This document shows positions 1-8,577 of a stretch of DNA of 48,885 bases, in pieces. This DNA comes from a bacterium (GTDB taxonomy: Bacteria; Zhuqueibacterota; QNDG01; JAGLOF01), in NCBI GenBank assembly GCA_023139105.1, contig JAGLOF010000125.1, positions 1 through 48,885 on the forward strand, written 5' to 3'. Position numbers and translations under genes: made by a program. Position 1 is the first letter of the stretch. Every line of letters starts with the position of its first letter. The notes beneath the pieces are model-generated. The model saw nothing but the letters and a program-made list of their open reading frames with translations. It was not told the origin of the DNA and searched no databases.

Positions 1-73
1 AAGATACTGTCCCGAAGCCACGTTAATGTATGTAACTGATCGTGCGATACAGTCCACATCGTTTTTATTTCAT

Positions 74-149
74 GGACGGCAACAGCCGTCCTCTTGAGAA
101 CCCTAAAATGAAAGAGATTCGCAAATGCCACATCCGTTGCAGACTTGCG
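74..149. repeat. Two small hairpins downstream of the first gene
   Basis: A 7-bp stem, GGACGGC/GCCGTCC with an AACA loop, lies at 74-91. A second imperfect hairpin lies at 120-149, with CGCAA pairing with TTGCG and an inner TGC/GCA pair, and it abuts the stop codon of the gene at 150-1019. On that gene's strand both follow the coding sequence. Neither is followed by a clear T-run, so calling them terminators would be a guess. Positions 1-73 show nothing else recognisable. Confidence 0.4.
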
Positions 150-1019
150 TTAGTTGTGCTTTTTAAAAGTAAATAAAATAAATTCTTCTTTATAAATTAA
201 ATCAAGTTTCCACCCAGCTTTTGTGGCTCTATCCTGCCAGATTATTTCATATATCTTTCTATAATCTTCAAAAGAAATCTGCTGTTTTAAATGAGCAGCA
301 TTTTTATATAAATCATAATAAATTGGATGCACTTTAACTTCAGCGATTTTTTCATCAAGCTGAAGCAATTCAACATCGTGTCCTTTTAAATTTGATTGTT
401 CCCAACACATATATAAAACAAACGCTTTATGTGCAGTGAAAAATGGCACCCATGTCTTGGCCGCTAAAAAATAACCTTTCCCATCTTTCAGCCAATCTAA
501 AGCAAAACATTTCCCCTTCTCTTTTACTAATAAATTATGAAGGCGAACTTGCTGGGAAATCCTTATTTCCTCACGCATCCAGTTTTTATAGTCTTTTGAA
601 AGATCTGGGAACACTGATGTGGGAAGAGGTCCCAATTTATCGAGTCGAATGGTTATTGCTTCAAGGTGCTGAAAGTACCAATTGGTCCCTTCTATCAAAA
701 ATGTGAAGCAATAGGTAGCTTGCTCACCATCAAAGGTTAATGGAATGACGTAGTGTATTTTATTATCAACCTTGTGAACCTCTGGTTTAGCATTCCATTC
801 ATCCCAATTCGCCTTTTCCCTCATCAGCTTTAAAAATCCTGCCATTGCATCGGTCAAAGATTCATGGTGTGCTCGTATTTTATCTCTTGGGAATTCATTC
901 TCCTTCAATTTAATGACGAATTCTTTCCAAATCGAAGTGTCAGCATGATTCTGTCCAGCAACAAATCCAGTACAAATTAATGTTGTAATAAAAATTCCAA
1001 TTTTGATTAAACGACACAT
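150..1019 (-). CDS. Exported hypothetical protein, 289 aa
   Basis: I do not recognise the family. The N-terminus has a basic start (MCRLIK) followed by a hydrophobic stretch (IGIFITTLICTGFVAG) that fits a Sec signal peptide with cleavage near residue 22. The mature part is soluble, rich in Trp, Lys and aromatic residues, with no internal membrane segment. It is a single gene with no same-strand partner within 800 bases. Its upstream region carries a cluster of three palindromic operator-like sites (1095-1167), so it may be tightly regulated. A recombinase remnant lies upstream at 1254-1370, so the gene may have arrived by site-specific recombination; this is inference. The start is the ATG at 1019; no strong ribosome binding site precedes it. 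Confidence 0.75.
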   Translation of the reverse strand: MCRLIKIGIFITTLICTGFVAGQNHADTSIWKEFVIKLKENEFPRDKIRAHHESLTDAMAGFLKLMREKANWDEWNAKPEVHKVDNKIHYVIPLTFDGEQATYCFTFLIEGTNWYFQHLEAITIRLDKLGPLPTSVFPDLSKDYKNWMREEIRISQQVRLHNLLVKEKGKCFALDWLKDGKGYFLAAKTWVPFFTAHKAFVLYMCWEQSNLKGHDVELLQLDEKIAEVKVHPIYYDLYKNAAHLKQQISFEDYRKIYEIIWQDRATKAGWKLDLIYKEEFILFTFKKHN

Positions 1020-1094
1020 AGATGAGTTTACCTTATTCTTGATCTATTATACAACTAACCACTTATTAATCAGCCTGCCTCCCCCCACAACAAA

Positions 1095-1167
1095 TCACCA
1101 AATGTAGTAACAATAAAAACATAATGTTACCAAGCTTGGTAATTTTGCTATTACCAAATGTAGTAAC
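1095..1167. promoter_or_regulatory. Cluster of three palindromic operator-like sites
   Basis: A perfect 16-bp palindrome TTACCAAGCTTGGTAA sits at 1127-1142. It is flanked by two copies of ACCAAATGTAGTAAC at 1097-1111 and 1153-1167, which read as degenerate versions of the same palindrome. The site centres are about 32 and 24 bp apart. The cluster lies 75-150 bases upstream of the gene starting at 1019. The TGTAGTA half-site resembles that of BlaI/MecI-type repressor operators, but no repressor gene of any type sits here, so the binding protein is unknown. Confidence 0.55.
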
Positions 1168-1272
1168 TTATTTTGGTTCAATAACAATCCGATCTTCCAA
1201 ATTCAAGTCCCAACGAACTTGTATTGATACTTTCCAAAGTCCATTAAAACGGCTTATAACACCTTTTCCGTT
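1168..1272 (-). pseudogene. C-terminal-looking coding fragment, family unknown
   Basis: An open frame without a start codon encodes about 34 residues, including the segment LWKVSIQVRWDLNLEDRIVI. Its composition is protein-like and it ends in TAA just before the operator-like site at 1153-1167. It overlaps the end of the integrase fragment in a different frame. It may be the tail of a deleted gene, or the frame-shifted continuation of other debris. Confidence is low because the stretch is short. Confidence 0.3.
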
Positions 1273-1370
1273 TTAAACTCATAATGGCGTACACGCAAAG
1301 CTGCGACTACCTGATCAAAAAACGTAATAAATTGAAAATTACCCGGATGTGCTAAAGCCACTCTTATCAT
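1254..1370 (-). pseudogene. N-terminal fragment of an integron-type tyrosine recombinase
   Basis: Reading leftward from the ATG at 1368-1370 gives 38 codons and a TAA. The segment FFDQVVAALRVRHYEFKTEK matches the N-terminal SAM-like core-binding region of IntI-type and related phage integrases, where the pattern DQV-x3-hR-x-RHYS-x-RTE-x-AY is usual. A GGTGG that could serve as ribosome binding site precedes the ATG. The catalytic domain is absent; the frame stops exactly where the conserved Y-x-x-W-I motif should follow. It is therefore a dead remnant. The gene at 150-1019 lies downstream on the same strand. Confidence 0.6.
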
Positions 1371-1487
1371 GATAATACCACCATGTTAGATGCAGCTGGA
1401 AAAAATAAATAATTGGAATGGAGAACTAATGTATAAAAAACAGGAATGTTGCGCAATAGCTAATTTTTATTTTATGTAGAGAAAAGC

Positions 1488-1524
<37 letters not shown>

Positions 1525-1609
1525 CAAAACTAAAGAAAAAAATAAAGATTGAATGCAATTAATACTCCGGCGATAAAATACCTTGCATAAATATTGAGAT
1601 TTTATGCCG

Positions 1610-1799
1610 CTACAGTCAATTCTTTTATTGCCGGATTAATAAAGCATTACCTTTCCATCGATATCGATATCGGTATCGATATCGGTTCTTTCGCTTATTA
1701 ACCGCAGAGCAACAAACGATTAAGATTGCGAGACCGAGGCCGAATGTCACCGTTAAATCCATCGGTATCGGTATCGGTATCGGTTCTTTCGCTTATTAA
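1610..1799. repeat. Hexamer-repeat element, family A, copies 1 and 2
   Basis: A block beginning CTACAGTCAATTC and containing TTGCCGGATTAATAAA (1610-1644) is followed by ATCGAT/ATCGGT hexamers (1658-1686). Then comes a segment starting TTCTTTCGCTTATTAA and containing GAGCAACAAACGATTA and GAGACCGAG (1687-1748). A second hexamer run plus TTCTTTCGCTTATTAA follows at 1761-1799. The same modules recur at 14733-14877 in a different order. The ATCGGT run and the CGATTA/GAGACCGA tract are partly complementary, so each unit can fold back on itself. Confidence 0.7.
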
Positions 1800-1844
1800 T
1801 CCTTTGGGAACAATCTTGAATAATACCCCTCAAAGTAAACTGAT

Positions 1845-2138
1845 TTACTCATCTCTCAAAACACTGGCCGGATTTGCTCTTGCAGTCTTCATTGAGATAA
1901 ACCCGACAGTAATGATTGCAATAGTCAGGGCCAGCCCGCCAGACAGAACAAACAGTTCCCAACGTATACTAATCCTGTAAGCAAAAGCTTCCAGCCATTT
2001 GGATGCTGCAAGATATGCCACCGGCCAAGCCAGTACATTGGCCCATACAACCCATTGCGTAAATGACTGTGTCATCATCCAGATTACACCCGGCTGGGAG
2101 GCACCTAAAATTCGCCGGATCCCTATCTCCTTCCGTCT
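1845..2138 (-). pseudogene. C-terminal remnant of a MacB-like (FtsX) permease
   Basis: 97 codons run in frame directly after the TAG stop of the permease at 2139-4709 and end in TAA. The fragment starts RRKEIGIRRILGAS and contains two membrane segments (around WANVLAWPVAYLAASKWLEA and FVLSGGLALTIAIITVGFI), ending NPASVLRDE. This is the last part of an FtsX domain and is clearly paralogous to the last 97 residues of the neighbouring gene (RAKEMSIRKVLGAS ... NPAEVLRKE). No start codon or ribosome binding site is placed for independent expression of the whole fragment; an internal ATG at 2076-2078 would give 77 residues. It most likely remains from deletion of a tandem permease gene. Readthrough of the TAG is an alternative. 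Confidence 0.75.
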
Positions 2139-4709
2139 CTATTCCTTACGCAGCACTTCGGCTGGATTTTTATTTACTGAACGAATCACCTGGTAACTGA
2201 CAGTAGCCAATGCCATTATTACTGCTGCAAGTGAGGCTGCAATAAATATCCAGGCGTCCAAAGATGTCCTGTATGCAAAGTTCTGCAACCAACGCTGCAT
2301 CAACATATAAGCAATTGGCCAGGCAATAATATTTGCAAGCAGTATCCATCTTATAAATTCCCATGAAAGCAAAGAGAACAATACAGGCGATGAAGCACCC
2401 AGTACTTTGCGGATACTCATTTCCTTGGCACGAGACTCAGCAGTGAATGACGCCAGCCCAAGCAGCCCCAGAGCGGCTACAAAAATAATCAACACAGTAA
2501 AAACATTGATCAATGATCCAATCCTGCGGTCGGCCTGGTAGAGCTCATCAATCCTGTCATCAAGATAATTCCATCCTACAGGCTGATTGGGAATGATATC
2601 CTGAATCACAGATTTAATGGATTCAATAGTTTCACGCCCTGTGCCCGGCCTGAGCCTGATGGCGAGGTATTGTTTTCTTAAGAATGTACAATCAATAAGC
2701 AAAGGGCCAATTTTTTCATGGAGTGATGAATAATGAAAGTCTTTTACCACACCGATTATTGTGCTGCCCATGATCTGTTTTCCCAATGGTTCTTCAATTC
2801 CCAAAACACGTAGTGTCGCTTCATTAATTATCATTCCGCTTGATGAGTCAGATGCAATCTCATTGGAAAAAAATCTACCCTGAGTCATTTGCAGCTTTAA
2901 CACATCATCCATGTCAGCATCACATGTCAATGTATGTGCATTGAACTTGAAATCACCCTCTCTGCCTTCCCAGTCATTTACAGTGACTGATGTTGGCAGA
3001 TTATCCGGCAGATTAGAACATAACGATATATTCATTATTTGAGGGTTTTGCATAAGAGCATTTTTAATCTGAACGGAATGTTGAGACATTGCTCCAGCCA
3101 TTCTGATTACCAGCACTCGCTCCTTGTCAAAACCCAATTTCTGATTACTGACAAACTTCATCTGCCTATTAATTATAAATGTACTGGTTAGCAAGCCTAT
3201 TGTCAGTATAAACTGTACTGACACAAGTATACGCCTGAATACAGAATGTCTGGCACCAGAACCTACAGCTCCATTTAATACTTTTGCAGGTTGAAAGGCA
3301 GACAGGAACAGGGCGGGATAAGTTCCTGCAAGCAGACCTGTAAATATACTAATGCCAATAATGCCGACAATAATCTTCCACTGTATCAATTGGACAAACG
3401 TTAAAGACTGTCCGGCCAGTTGATTAAAATAAGGAAGAGCTATACCGGCAATAATTATTGCCAGCACCAGCGCAATAAGTGTAATCAGGATTGATTCACC
3501 AAAAAATTGTCTTACAAGCACAGAACGATCCGCACCTACTGTCTTTCTAAGTGCAACCTCTTTTGCACGCCGTGCTGCGCGGGCCGTAGCAAGATTCATA
3601 AAGTTGATGCATGCCGCCACCAAAAGAAACAGTGCTATGCTGGAGAAAATTATCAGATACCTGATATCGCCTCTACCGCCATATCCCCATATGTTATTAG
3701 AATGGAGATGAATATCCAGCAAGGACTGCATGGAAAGAGTCATACGTGTATTTTCATTATGCAGGCGTATGTGATCATGGATCTTCTGGTTCAGCGCACT
3801 AAGATCTACATCAGGAACCAGTTCGGCATAAACAGAATAAGAGAATTTATCCCATCGGTCAAGATTGGCACCAAATTCTTCAAGAGTTTTAAATGGTATG
3901 AAACCTCGTGAAGTAAAATGAGAATTACCTGGGATATCCTTGATTACACCGGTAATCTTATAATCCCATTGAGAATTAATCCTGACCATTCTGTCCAGTA
4001 CATCTGATGAACCGAAATAACGTTTTGCCGTTGACTCGGTCAGTACCAGAGAATGTGGATGGATCAAAGCCGTTTCCGGAGTTCCATGTATAAATGGATA
4101 TGTAAATATATCAAAAAATGCCGGGTCAACACAATCTATCCGTCTTTCATAATTTTTATCATCACCTATTCCAATAACCACACCACTTATTGAACCTACA
4201 CGGGCCACATCTAAAAACTCCGGATATGTTGTATGTAGTTCCGGCCCCAGGGGTGCAGCAGTACTGGTAAAATGGACTTCTTCATTTCCGCCAAGTATCT
4301 CACTTACAACCACACGATACAGATTTTCAGCATTCTCATGAAAACGATCAAAGCCCATTTCATTATTTACCCACAGTAAAATAATCAGGGCCATACCCAG
4401 CCCAACTGCCAGTCCTCCAATATTCAAGATTGTGTAAATGCGTTGCCGCTGCATATTCCTGAAAGCAATCTTCACATATGTCTGTATCATAGAAAAACTC
4501 CATTCCATATTCCGTCTGACTATTGGAATCAGACTGTAAATAAACTGGACAATATACCACTTTAAGGCTTTGCATCTGCCCTCATCATCCCTGATCTGCA
4601 GGTAAAGCTGCTCAAAATCAGCATGAAGCAAGGCAGCTTTATCAGGATCGATCAATCTCTTCAAGATCCAAAGAGACAGGTAATGAGATTTAATCTGTGG
4701 AAAATGCAT
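2139..4709 (-). CDS. MacB-like ABC transporter permease with prefix domain, 856 aa
   Basis: Inner-membrane permease of the MacB/FtsX type. Residues 1-70 form the helical prefix domain common to PadR-linked permeases. A first membrane segment (about 92-114) precedes a MacB periplasmic core region. A first FtsX domain lies around 350-480, with the typical ACINFMNLATARAARRAKEV motif and three membrane helices. A second transmembrane anchor, a second periplasmic core and a C-terminal FtsX domain (about 745-856, RAKEMSIRKVLGAS) follow. The length is usual for the family. The ATG at 4709 has GGAG seven bases upstream. It follows its PadR gene by 14 bases. No ABC ATPase is encoded in the window, so the energising partner must lie elsewhere. 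The substrate is unknown; lipoprotein, peptide or antibiotic export are family possibilities. Confidence 0.9.
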   Translation of the reverse strand: MHFPQIKSHYLSLWILKRLIDPDKAALLHADFEQLYLQIRDDEGRCKALKWYIVQFIYSLIPIVRRNMEWSFSMIQTYVKIAFRNMQRQRIYTILNIGGLAVGLGMALIILLWVNNEMGFDRFHENAENLYRVVVSEILGGNEEVHFTSTAAPLGPELHTTYPEFLDVARVGSISGVVIGIGDDKNYERRIDCVDPAFFDIFTYPFIHGTPETALIHPHSLVLTESTAKRYFGSSDVLDRMVRINSQWDYKITGVIKDIPGNSHFTSRGFIPFKTLEEFGANLDRWDKFSYSVYAELVPDVDLSALNQKIHDHIRLHNENTRMTLSMQSLLDIHLHSNNIWGYGGRGDIRYLIIFSSIALFLLVAACINFMNLATARAARRAKEVALRKTVGADRSVLVRQFFGESILITLIALVLAIIIAGIALPYFNQLAGQSLTFVQLIQWKIIVGIIGISIFTGLLAGTYPALFLSAFQPAKVLNGAVGSGARHSVFRRILVSVQFILTIGLLTSTFIINRQMKFVSNQKLGFDKERVLVIRMAGAMSQHSVQIKNALMQNPQIMNISLCSNLPDNLPTSVTVNDWEGREGDFKFNAHTLTCDADMDDVLKLQMTQGRFFSNEIASDSSSGMIINEATLRVLGIEEPLGKQIMGSTIIGVVKDFHYSSLHEKIGPLLIDCTFLRKQYLAIRLRPGTGRETIESIKSVIQDIIPNQPVGWNYLDDRIDELYQADRRIGSLINVFTVLIIFVAALGLLGLASFTAESRAKEMSIRKVLGASSPVLFSLLSWEFIRWILLANIIAWPIAYMLMQRWLQNFAYRTSLDAWIFIAASLAAVIMALATVSYQVIRSVNKNPAEVLRKE

Positions 4710-4723
4710 CTATTATCTCCAAG

Positions 4724-5047
4724 CTATGCTTTTAGAACCATGTCCTGTAGACCATCCCACAAATTTTCCTGCATCAGCCTTGCATCTTTTAAGGCTTTAA
4801 GCCCAACGGGAGTAACTTTGTAAAACTTAACTGCTCTGCCGCCCCGTTTTGCACTGGGAGCACCTAATGATGAATGGATATATGTCAGGTTCTCCAGTTT
4901 CTCCAGGGACACAAAAACATTTCCCACAGACCAGGATTTACCGGTTTGAGCATTCAGCAGCTCCCTCAGTGAGATCAATGCAGCCTCTTCATCCAGGCGT
5001 AAAATTGCCAGCAACATCATCTCATCTTTTCTTGTTAATAATTTCAT
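4724..5047 (-). CDS. PadR-type regulator paired with permease, 107 aa
   Basis: Winged-helix transcription factor of the PadR family. It starts MKLLTRKDEMMLLAILRL; the wing region GAPSAKRGGRAVKFYKVTP and the C-terminal helix LKALKDARLMQENLWDGLQ match its paralogues at 11242 and 43897. The frame is open further upstream to 5251, but the ATG at 5047 is chosen because CGGAGATGAAATG places a good ribosome binding site there and because the paralogues begin at the same residue. It reads into the permease gene 14 bases downstream and presumably represses that operon. It is the most divergent of the three: the segment between the first helix and the wing (EEAALISLRELLNAQTGKSW) differs markedly. Confidence 0.88.
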   Translation of the reverse strand: MKLLTRKDEMMLLAILRLDEEAALISLRELLNAQTGKSWSVGNVFVSLEKLENLTYIHSSLGAPSAKRGGRAVKFYKVTPVGLKALKDARLMQENLWDGLQDMVLKA

Positions 5048-5874
5048 TTCATCTCCGAAGATTTGTTTTGTTTTCCAAAACTTTCTACGGGCACAACACA
5101 CAAATGTTTCATTTGTTTTTAAAAACAAATAAATTTCACCACCAAACATCAACATAAAGTTCGGTTCTTCCGGGAACTGTATGGAATTACCGTACGTCAA
5201 AATATTTTGTAATAGGATTGAGATCTGATTATGATATTTCCATCTGAGCACAGGATACTACGGGATAGAACACAACACGCTGGTAGATCTTTTTTTTTAT
5301 CTTGTTAATCCTGTTATCCTGTCTGATTCTTGTTCTTTTTTTTAGCTCTTCTGGCAATTGTGTAGAATTAACCCTCAAGAACAAAAAATTAGCAACTAAC
5401 AAAACGAACAAGACGAACAAGAAAAAACACAATTATAAAATAAAGATACTTTATTTAACAATAATACAAAGGTATCATACGCTATTCGTTTTTTACATTT
5501 TTTTTTCAAATCCCTATATCTTTTTCTCTTTTGTTCGTTTTGTTCGTTGCCAATCTCTATATCTTTTTCTCTTCCGGGTTTTATGAGTGCTAATTCCACA
5601 CAATATCCGGAAGAGCCAAAAGTTCTATGTTATTCATGGTGAGTATGCTCATTTTCAACCTGGGTATTGTAAATTAACTAACTCTGAAACAGTTGACATA
5701 TAAAATAAGAATAATTATGCACCCACTCAAAACAACATAGATCCTAAAAAAAAGATTTTACACACAAAAATTTTATACTTTATCTTCACTTGCAAAGGAA
5801 TACAGTATCACCTATATTAAAAACATTGAACAAAACACTTTCATACTGACCCGGCATCACGGGAGGACATCCTA
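5048..5874. other. Non-coding region with repeats and resB promoter area
   Basis: No convincing gene. Long open frames in this AT-rich stretch are poly-Phe/poly-Lys artefacts. It contains a terminally inverted element (5344-5617) and, at 5308-5330, a copy of the TTAATCCTG/ATCCTGTC motif of repeat family B. The last 150 bases before 5875 must hold the resB promoter; I see no box I would defend. Confidence 0.6.
5344..5617. repeat. MITE-like element with ~27-bp terminal inverted repeats
   Basis: The left end begins AGCTCTTCTGGCAATTGTG (5344-5370). The right end (5590-5617) is its imperfect reverse complement, containing CACACAATATCCGGAAGAGC. Nested inside is a second inverted pair: AACGAACAAGACGAACAAG within 5398-5426 and CTTTTGTTCGTTTTGTTCGT within 5527-5549. 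A related pair of ends occurs at 27048-27150. No transposase frame is inside. Confidence 0.5.
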
Positions 5875-7290
5875 TTGAATCTAAAAAAAATCGAGACCAC
5901 ACTCAGCTCCACAAAGCTAACAATATGGGTACTGCTACTCATAAGCGTGGCATCAATATTCGGCACTTTGATTCCTCAGAATGAGTCAATAGAATTCTAC
6001 CGTTCGGTATACGGAAGCAAAGCCGGAGTGATCACAGGGCTTGCCCTGAATGATACTTATCATTCATCCTGGTTCATTGCTCTAATTGCACTATTTGCAA
6101 TAAATCTCATTGCCTGCACTACAAAAAAATGGACGGTATTCCTGAGAATAATGAGACACAAGCCCCGGGATGCTGATGCTAAAACATTGAAAGCCATGTC
6201 AATCTATCATTCATGGCCTGTTAAAACATACAAAGATACTATGACAGGTGAAATACACCAGGCAGTACGCCAAATTGGGCTGAACCTCAAAATTATTGGC
6301 GCAACATCAAATGGTATTTCCTTCTTTGCCGAGAAAGGAAAAATCAGCCGCTGTGGTTTCTTTAGTGTGCACGCAGGCATTCTGCTGATACTTATGGGTG
6401 CCGTATTGACCGGTTTTGGATTCCGCGGTTCAATGATGCTGCCCGAGGGAGAGACCTCAAGTAAAGTTGCCATTGGGCAGGGAGACAGGTCTAAAAACCT
6501 GGACTTTCAAATCCGCTGTGATGAATTTGAAATGACAACTTATCAAGGGACACAGCGCCCTAAGGGCTATAAAAGCAGGCTGACAATAGTGGAAGACGGC
6601 CATGACGTTCTTACACGTATAATTGAAGTAAACCGTCCTCTGACCTATAAAGGTGTCACCATATATCAGGCAAGCTACGGCACAATACCTGATACTGACA
6701 GGATCTTCCTGGGCATTGAACCCACAGATTCCAGCCGGGAGGCACAACGCATTACAGTCAAGCTCGGTGAAAAAACGTCTTTGCAAGGTGGAGAATATCA
6801 TATTATCATAGATCGACTGGTGCCTGACTTTGTAATGGACAAGAACTGTGAAGTCAGCAGCCGCACACACGTCATGAGAAATCCTGCAATCTCGCTCAGT
6901 CTCTATAAGAATAACGAACATATCTCAGATCAATGGCTCTTTCTACAACAAGGCAGCTTTCACGCTTCAAGATCCGGGCCATGGCACTTTATCTTCATGG
7001 GCGTATCCGGCAAAACCTACACAGGACTACAGCTGACAAAATCTCCGGGACTTTGGCTGATCTGGCTGGGGGGATTCTGTCTTACTGTCGGACTTTTTAT
7101 AATATTCTTCACAAGCCATGAACGCATCTGGATAAAATTTAAAAAAGAGGGTAATGGTGGCGTTATAACCATTGCCGCATCATCAAACCGTATGACAATG
7201 TTTAAATCAAAGATGACGGGACTTATTCAGGCCGTTGAAAAAATAACCGGCATACTAACAACTTCGGAAAGGGCAAACTCTCATGAATAG
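5875..7290 (+). CDS. resB: Cytochrome c biogenesis protein ResB (Ccs1), 471 aa
   Basis: Membrane component of system II cytochrome c maturation, which with CcsA delivers haem to apocytochrome c on the periplasmic side. The family signature is the N-terminal pattern LSSTKLTIWVLLLISVASIF followed by GTLIPQN. Membrane segments lie near residues 16-34, 68-85, 160-182 and 398-420, with a large periplasmic domain (about 185-395) between the last two, including RPLTYKGVTIYQASYG. The start is TTG at 5875, supported by GGGAGG about eight bases upstream. It overlaps ccsA by eight bases, so the two are translated together. No thioredoxin-like ResA is beside them. Confidence 0.93.
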   Translation: MNLKKIETTLSSTKLTIWVLLLISVASIFGTLIPQNESIEFYRSVYGSKAGVITGLALNDTYHSSWFIALIALFAINLIACTTKKWTVFLRIMRHKPRDADAKTLKAMSIYHSWPVKTYKDTMTGEIHQAVRQIGLNLKIIGATSNGISFFAEKGKISRCGFFSVHAGILLILMGAVLTGFGFRGSMMLPEGETSSKVAIGQGDRSKNLDFQIRCDEFEMTTYQGTQRPKGYKSRLTIVEDGHDVLTRIIEVNRPLTYKGVTIYQASYGTIPDTDRIFLGIEPTDSSREAQRITVKLGEKTSLQGGEYHIIIDRLVPDFVMDKNCEVSSRTHVMRNPAISLSLYKNNEHISDQWLFLQQGSFHASRSGPWHFIFMGVSGKTYTGLQLTKSPGLWLIWLGGFCLTVGLFIIFFTSHERIWIKFKKEGNGGVITIAASSNRMTMFKSKMTGLIQAVEKITGILTTSERANSHE

Positions 7291-8098
7291 CTCAACTCTA
7301 CTGGGAATCAGCACTTTTGTATATCTCATAATGAGCGTGGGACATCTTTATCGCATACTCTTTAAAAAACCTGATACAGACAAAATATTAATGCCCGCTG
7401 CCTGGGCCGCTCTGGCAGTAAATGTACTGGGATGGATCATGCGCTGGATTGAGACACAACAGACCGGTCATGCCTATGTGCCGCTTTCCAATATGTACGA
7501 GGCATTAACGGCTGTATCATGGTGTGTTGTATTGGTATATCTATTAGTTGAGCGAAAGTACAGAATAGGCATTCTTGGCGTATTTATCTTCCCTTTGGTA
7601 TCTCTGGCCATGGCATATGCATCACTCTCACCCAATGTCAACCAGCAAATCCAGCCTCTTATTCCGGCACTACAGTCCAATTGGCTGACCTATCATGTAC
7701 TTACATGTTTTCTGGGATACTCCGCCTTTACTGTCTCATTTGGGGCAGCAATAGCCTATCTTATAAAGCTGATGGGTGATTCAACAACAGACAATACGCA
7801 GCTGCTGGACGAGATCATATACAGGGCCAATGCCATGGGTTTTATCATGCTGACTATTGGAATAATAACCGGATCAGTATGGGCCAGCAGGGCCTGGGGT
7901 GCCTACTGGTCATGGGATCCCAAAGAAACATGGTCGCTTATAACATGGATTATATACGCTATTTTTCTTCATGCAAGATTATCCCGGGACTGGCGCGGTA
8001 AAAAAGCAGCGATATTATCAATTGTGGGATTCTGCGCCGTACTCTTTACATTCTTTGGAGTGAATTATCTACTGGCTGGTCTGCATAGTTATGCCTGA
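7283..8098 (+). CDS. ccsA: Cytochrome c biogenesis protein CcsA/ResC, 271 aa
   Basis: Haem-handling polytopic membrane protein of system II. The tryptophan-rich WWD motif, needed for haem presentation, is visible as WGAYWSWDPKETWSL near residues 208-223, followed by a histidine in IFLHARL. Another conserved family segment is PLSNMYEALTAVSW near residue 70. About eight membrane helices are apparent and the length is normal. The ATG at 7283 overlaps the end of resB, and a GGAAAGGG-like ribosome binding site lies inside resB. After the stop at 8098 the sequence enters the repeat block. Confidence 0.94.
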   Translation: MNSSTLLGISTFVYLIMSVGHLYRILFKKPDTDKILMPAAWAALAVNVLGWIMRWIETQQTGHAYVPLSNMYEALTAVSWCVVLVYLLVERKYRIGILGVFIFPLVSLAMAYASLSPNVNQQIQPLIPALQSNWLTYHVLTCFLGYSAFTVSFGAAIAYLIKLMGDSTTDNTQLLDEIIYRANAMGFIMLTIGIITGSVWASRAWGAYWSWDPKETWSLITWIIYAIFLHARLSRDWRGKKAAILSIVGFCAVLFTFFGVNYLLAGLHSYA

Positions 8099-8136
8099 TT
8101 CACAAAGATTATTTTATAAAAAGAAAAAGCATTTCT

Positions 8137-8280
8137 CCACGGAATACACAGAATACACGGAGCCTCCCGGCCCAACCCTACACTTATAAAAACAGCGTAG
8201 GATAGGATCACAGGATTGACGGGATAACTCTGTGTATTAAACTATTTTAAATTCTGTAGATCCTGTTAATCCTGTCAGAA
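8137..8280 (+). repeat. Dispersed repeat family B, copy 1
   Basis: The copy begins CACGGAATACACAGAATACA, continues through GGAGCCTCCC and AGGATCACAGGATTGACGGG, and ends TCCTGTTAATCCTGTCA. Full-length relatives are at 8403-8562 (same strand) and 26901-27031 (opposite strand). It occupies the space downstream of ccsA. No gene is present. Confidence 0.75.
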
Positions 8281-8295
8281 AAAGAGCTCTTGCGG

Positions 8296-8360
8296 ATGAT
8301 GCAGGGTGGCTCCGTGTTCTCAGTGGACAATGCTCCTGCTCTTTATTCAAACTCGGATAT
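8296..8360 (+). repeat. Dispersed repeat family B1, copy 1
   Basis: Contains GCAGGGTGGCTCCGTG (8301-8316) and TGCTCCTGCTCTTTATTC (8331-8348). The same two blocks with similar spacing occur at 26815-26889 on the other strand and at 48561-48630. The similarity does not respect a reading frame. Confidence 0.75.
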
Positions 8361-8402
8361 TAAACATAGAATACATGGAAGAGCTTAAAAGAAAAAACAT
8401 TT

Positions 8403-8562
8403 TACCACGGAATACACGGAATACACGGAGCCTCCCAACCCAGCCCTACACATATAAAAAAAGAGCAGGACAGGATTACAGGATTGACAGGATGATTACG
8501 TATATCATGTTCACTCAATGCAGAGTTTTTAAAATCCTGTAGATCCTTTTAATCCTGTCGAA
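8403..8562 (+). repeat. Dispersed repeat family B, copy 2
   Basis: It begins CACGGAATACACGGAATACA and continues through GGAGCCTCCCAACCCAGCCC, AGAGCAGGACAGGATTACAG and ATCATGTTCACTCAATGCAG, ending TTTTAATCCTGTCGAAA. It closely matches, in reverse complement, the copy at 26901-27031. It ends just before the stop of the permease at 8578. Confidence 0.75.
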
Positions 8563-8577
8563 AAAAAAGGACTCTTA

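Noticed and set aside
5048..5251. N-terminal extension of the first PadR protein
   Set aside because: The frame is open, but the extension is rich in unusual residues, the paralogues start at MKLLT/MKPLT, and a good ribosome binding site sits at the inner ATG.
5302..5599. Protein-coding genes on either strand
   Set aside because: The open frames are made of T-runs and the inverted AACGAACAAG repeats; they have no ribosome binding site and the translated composition is low-complexity.
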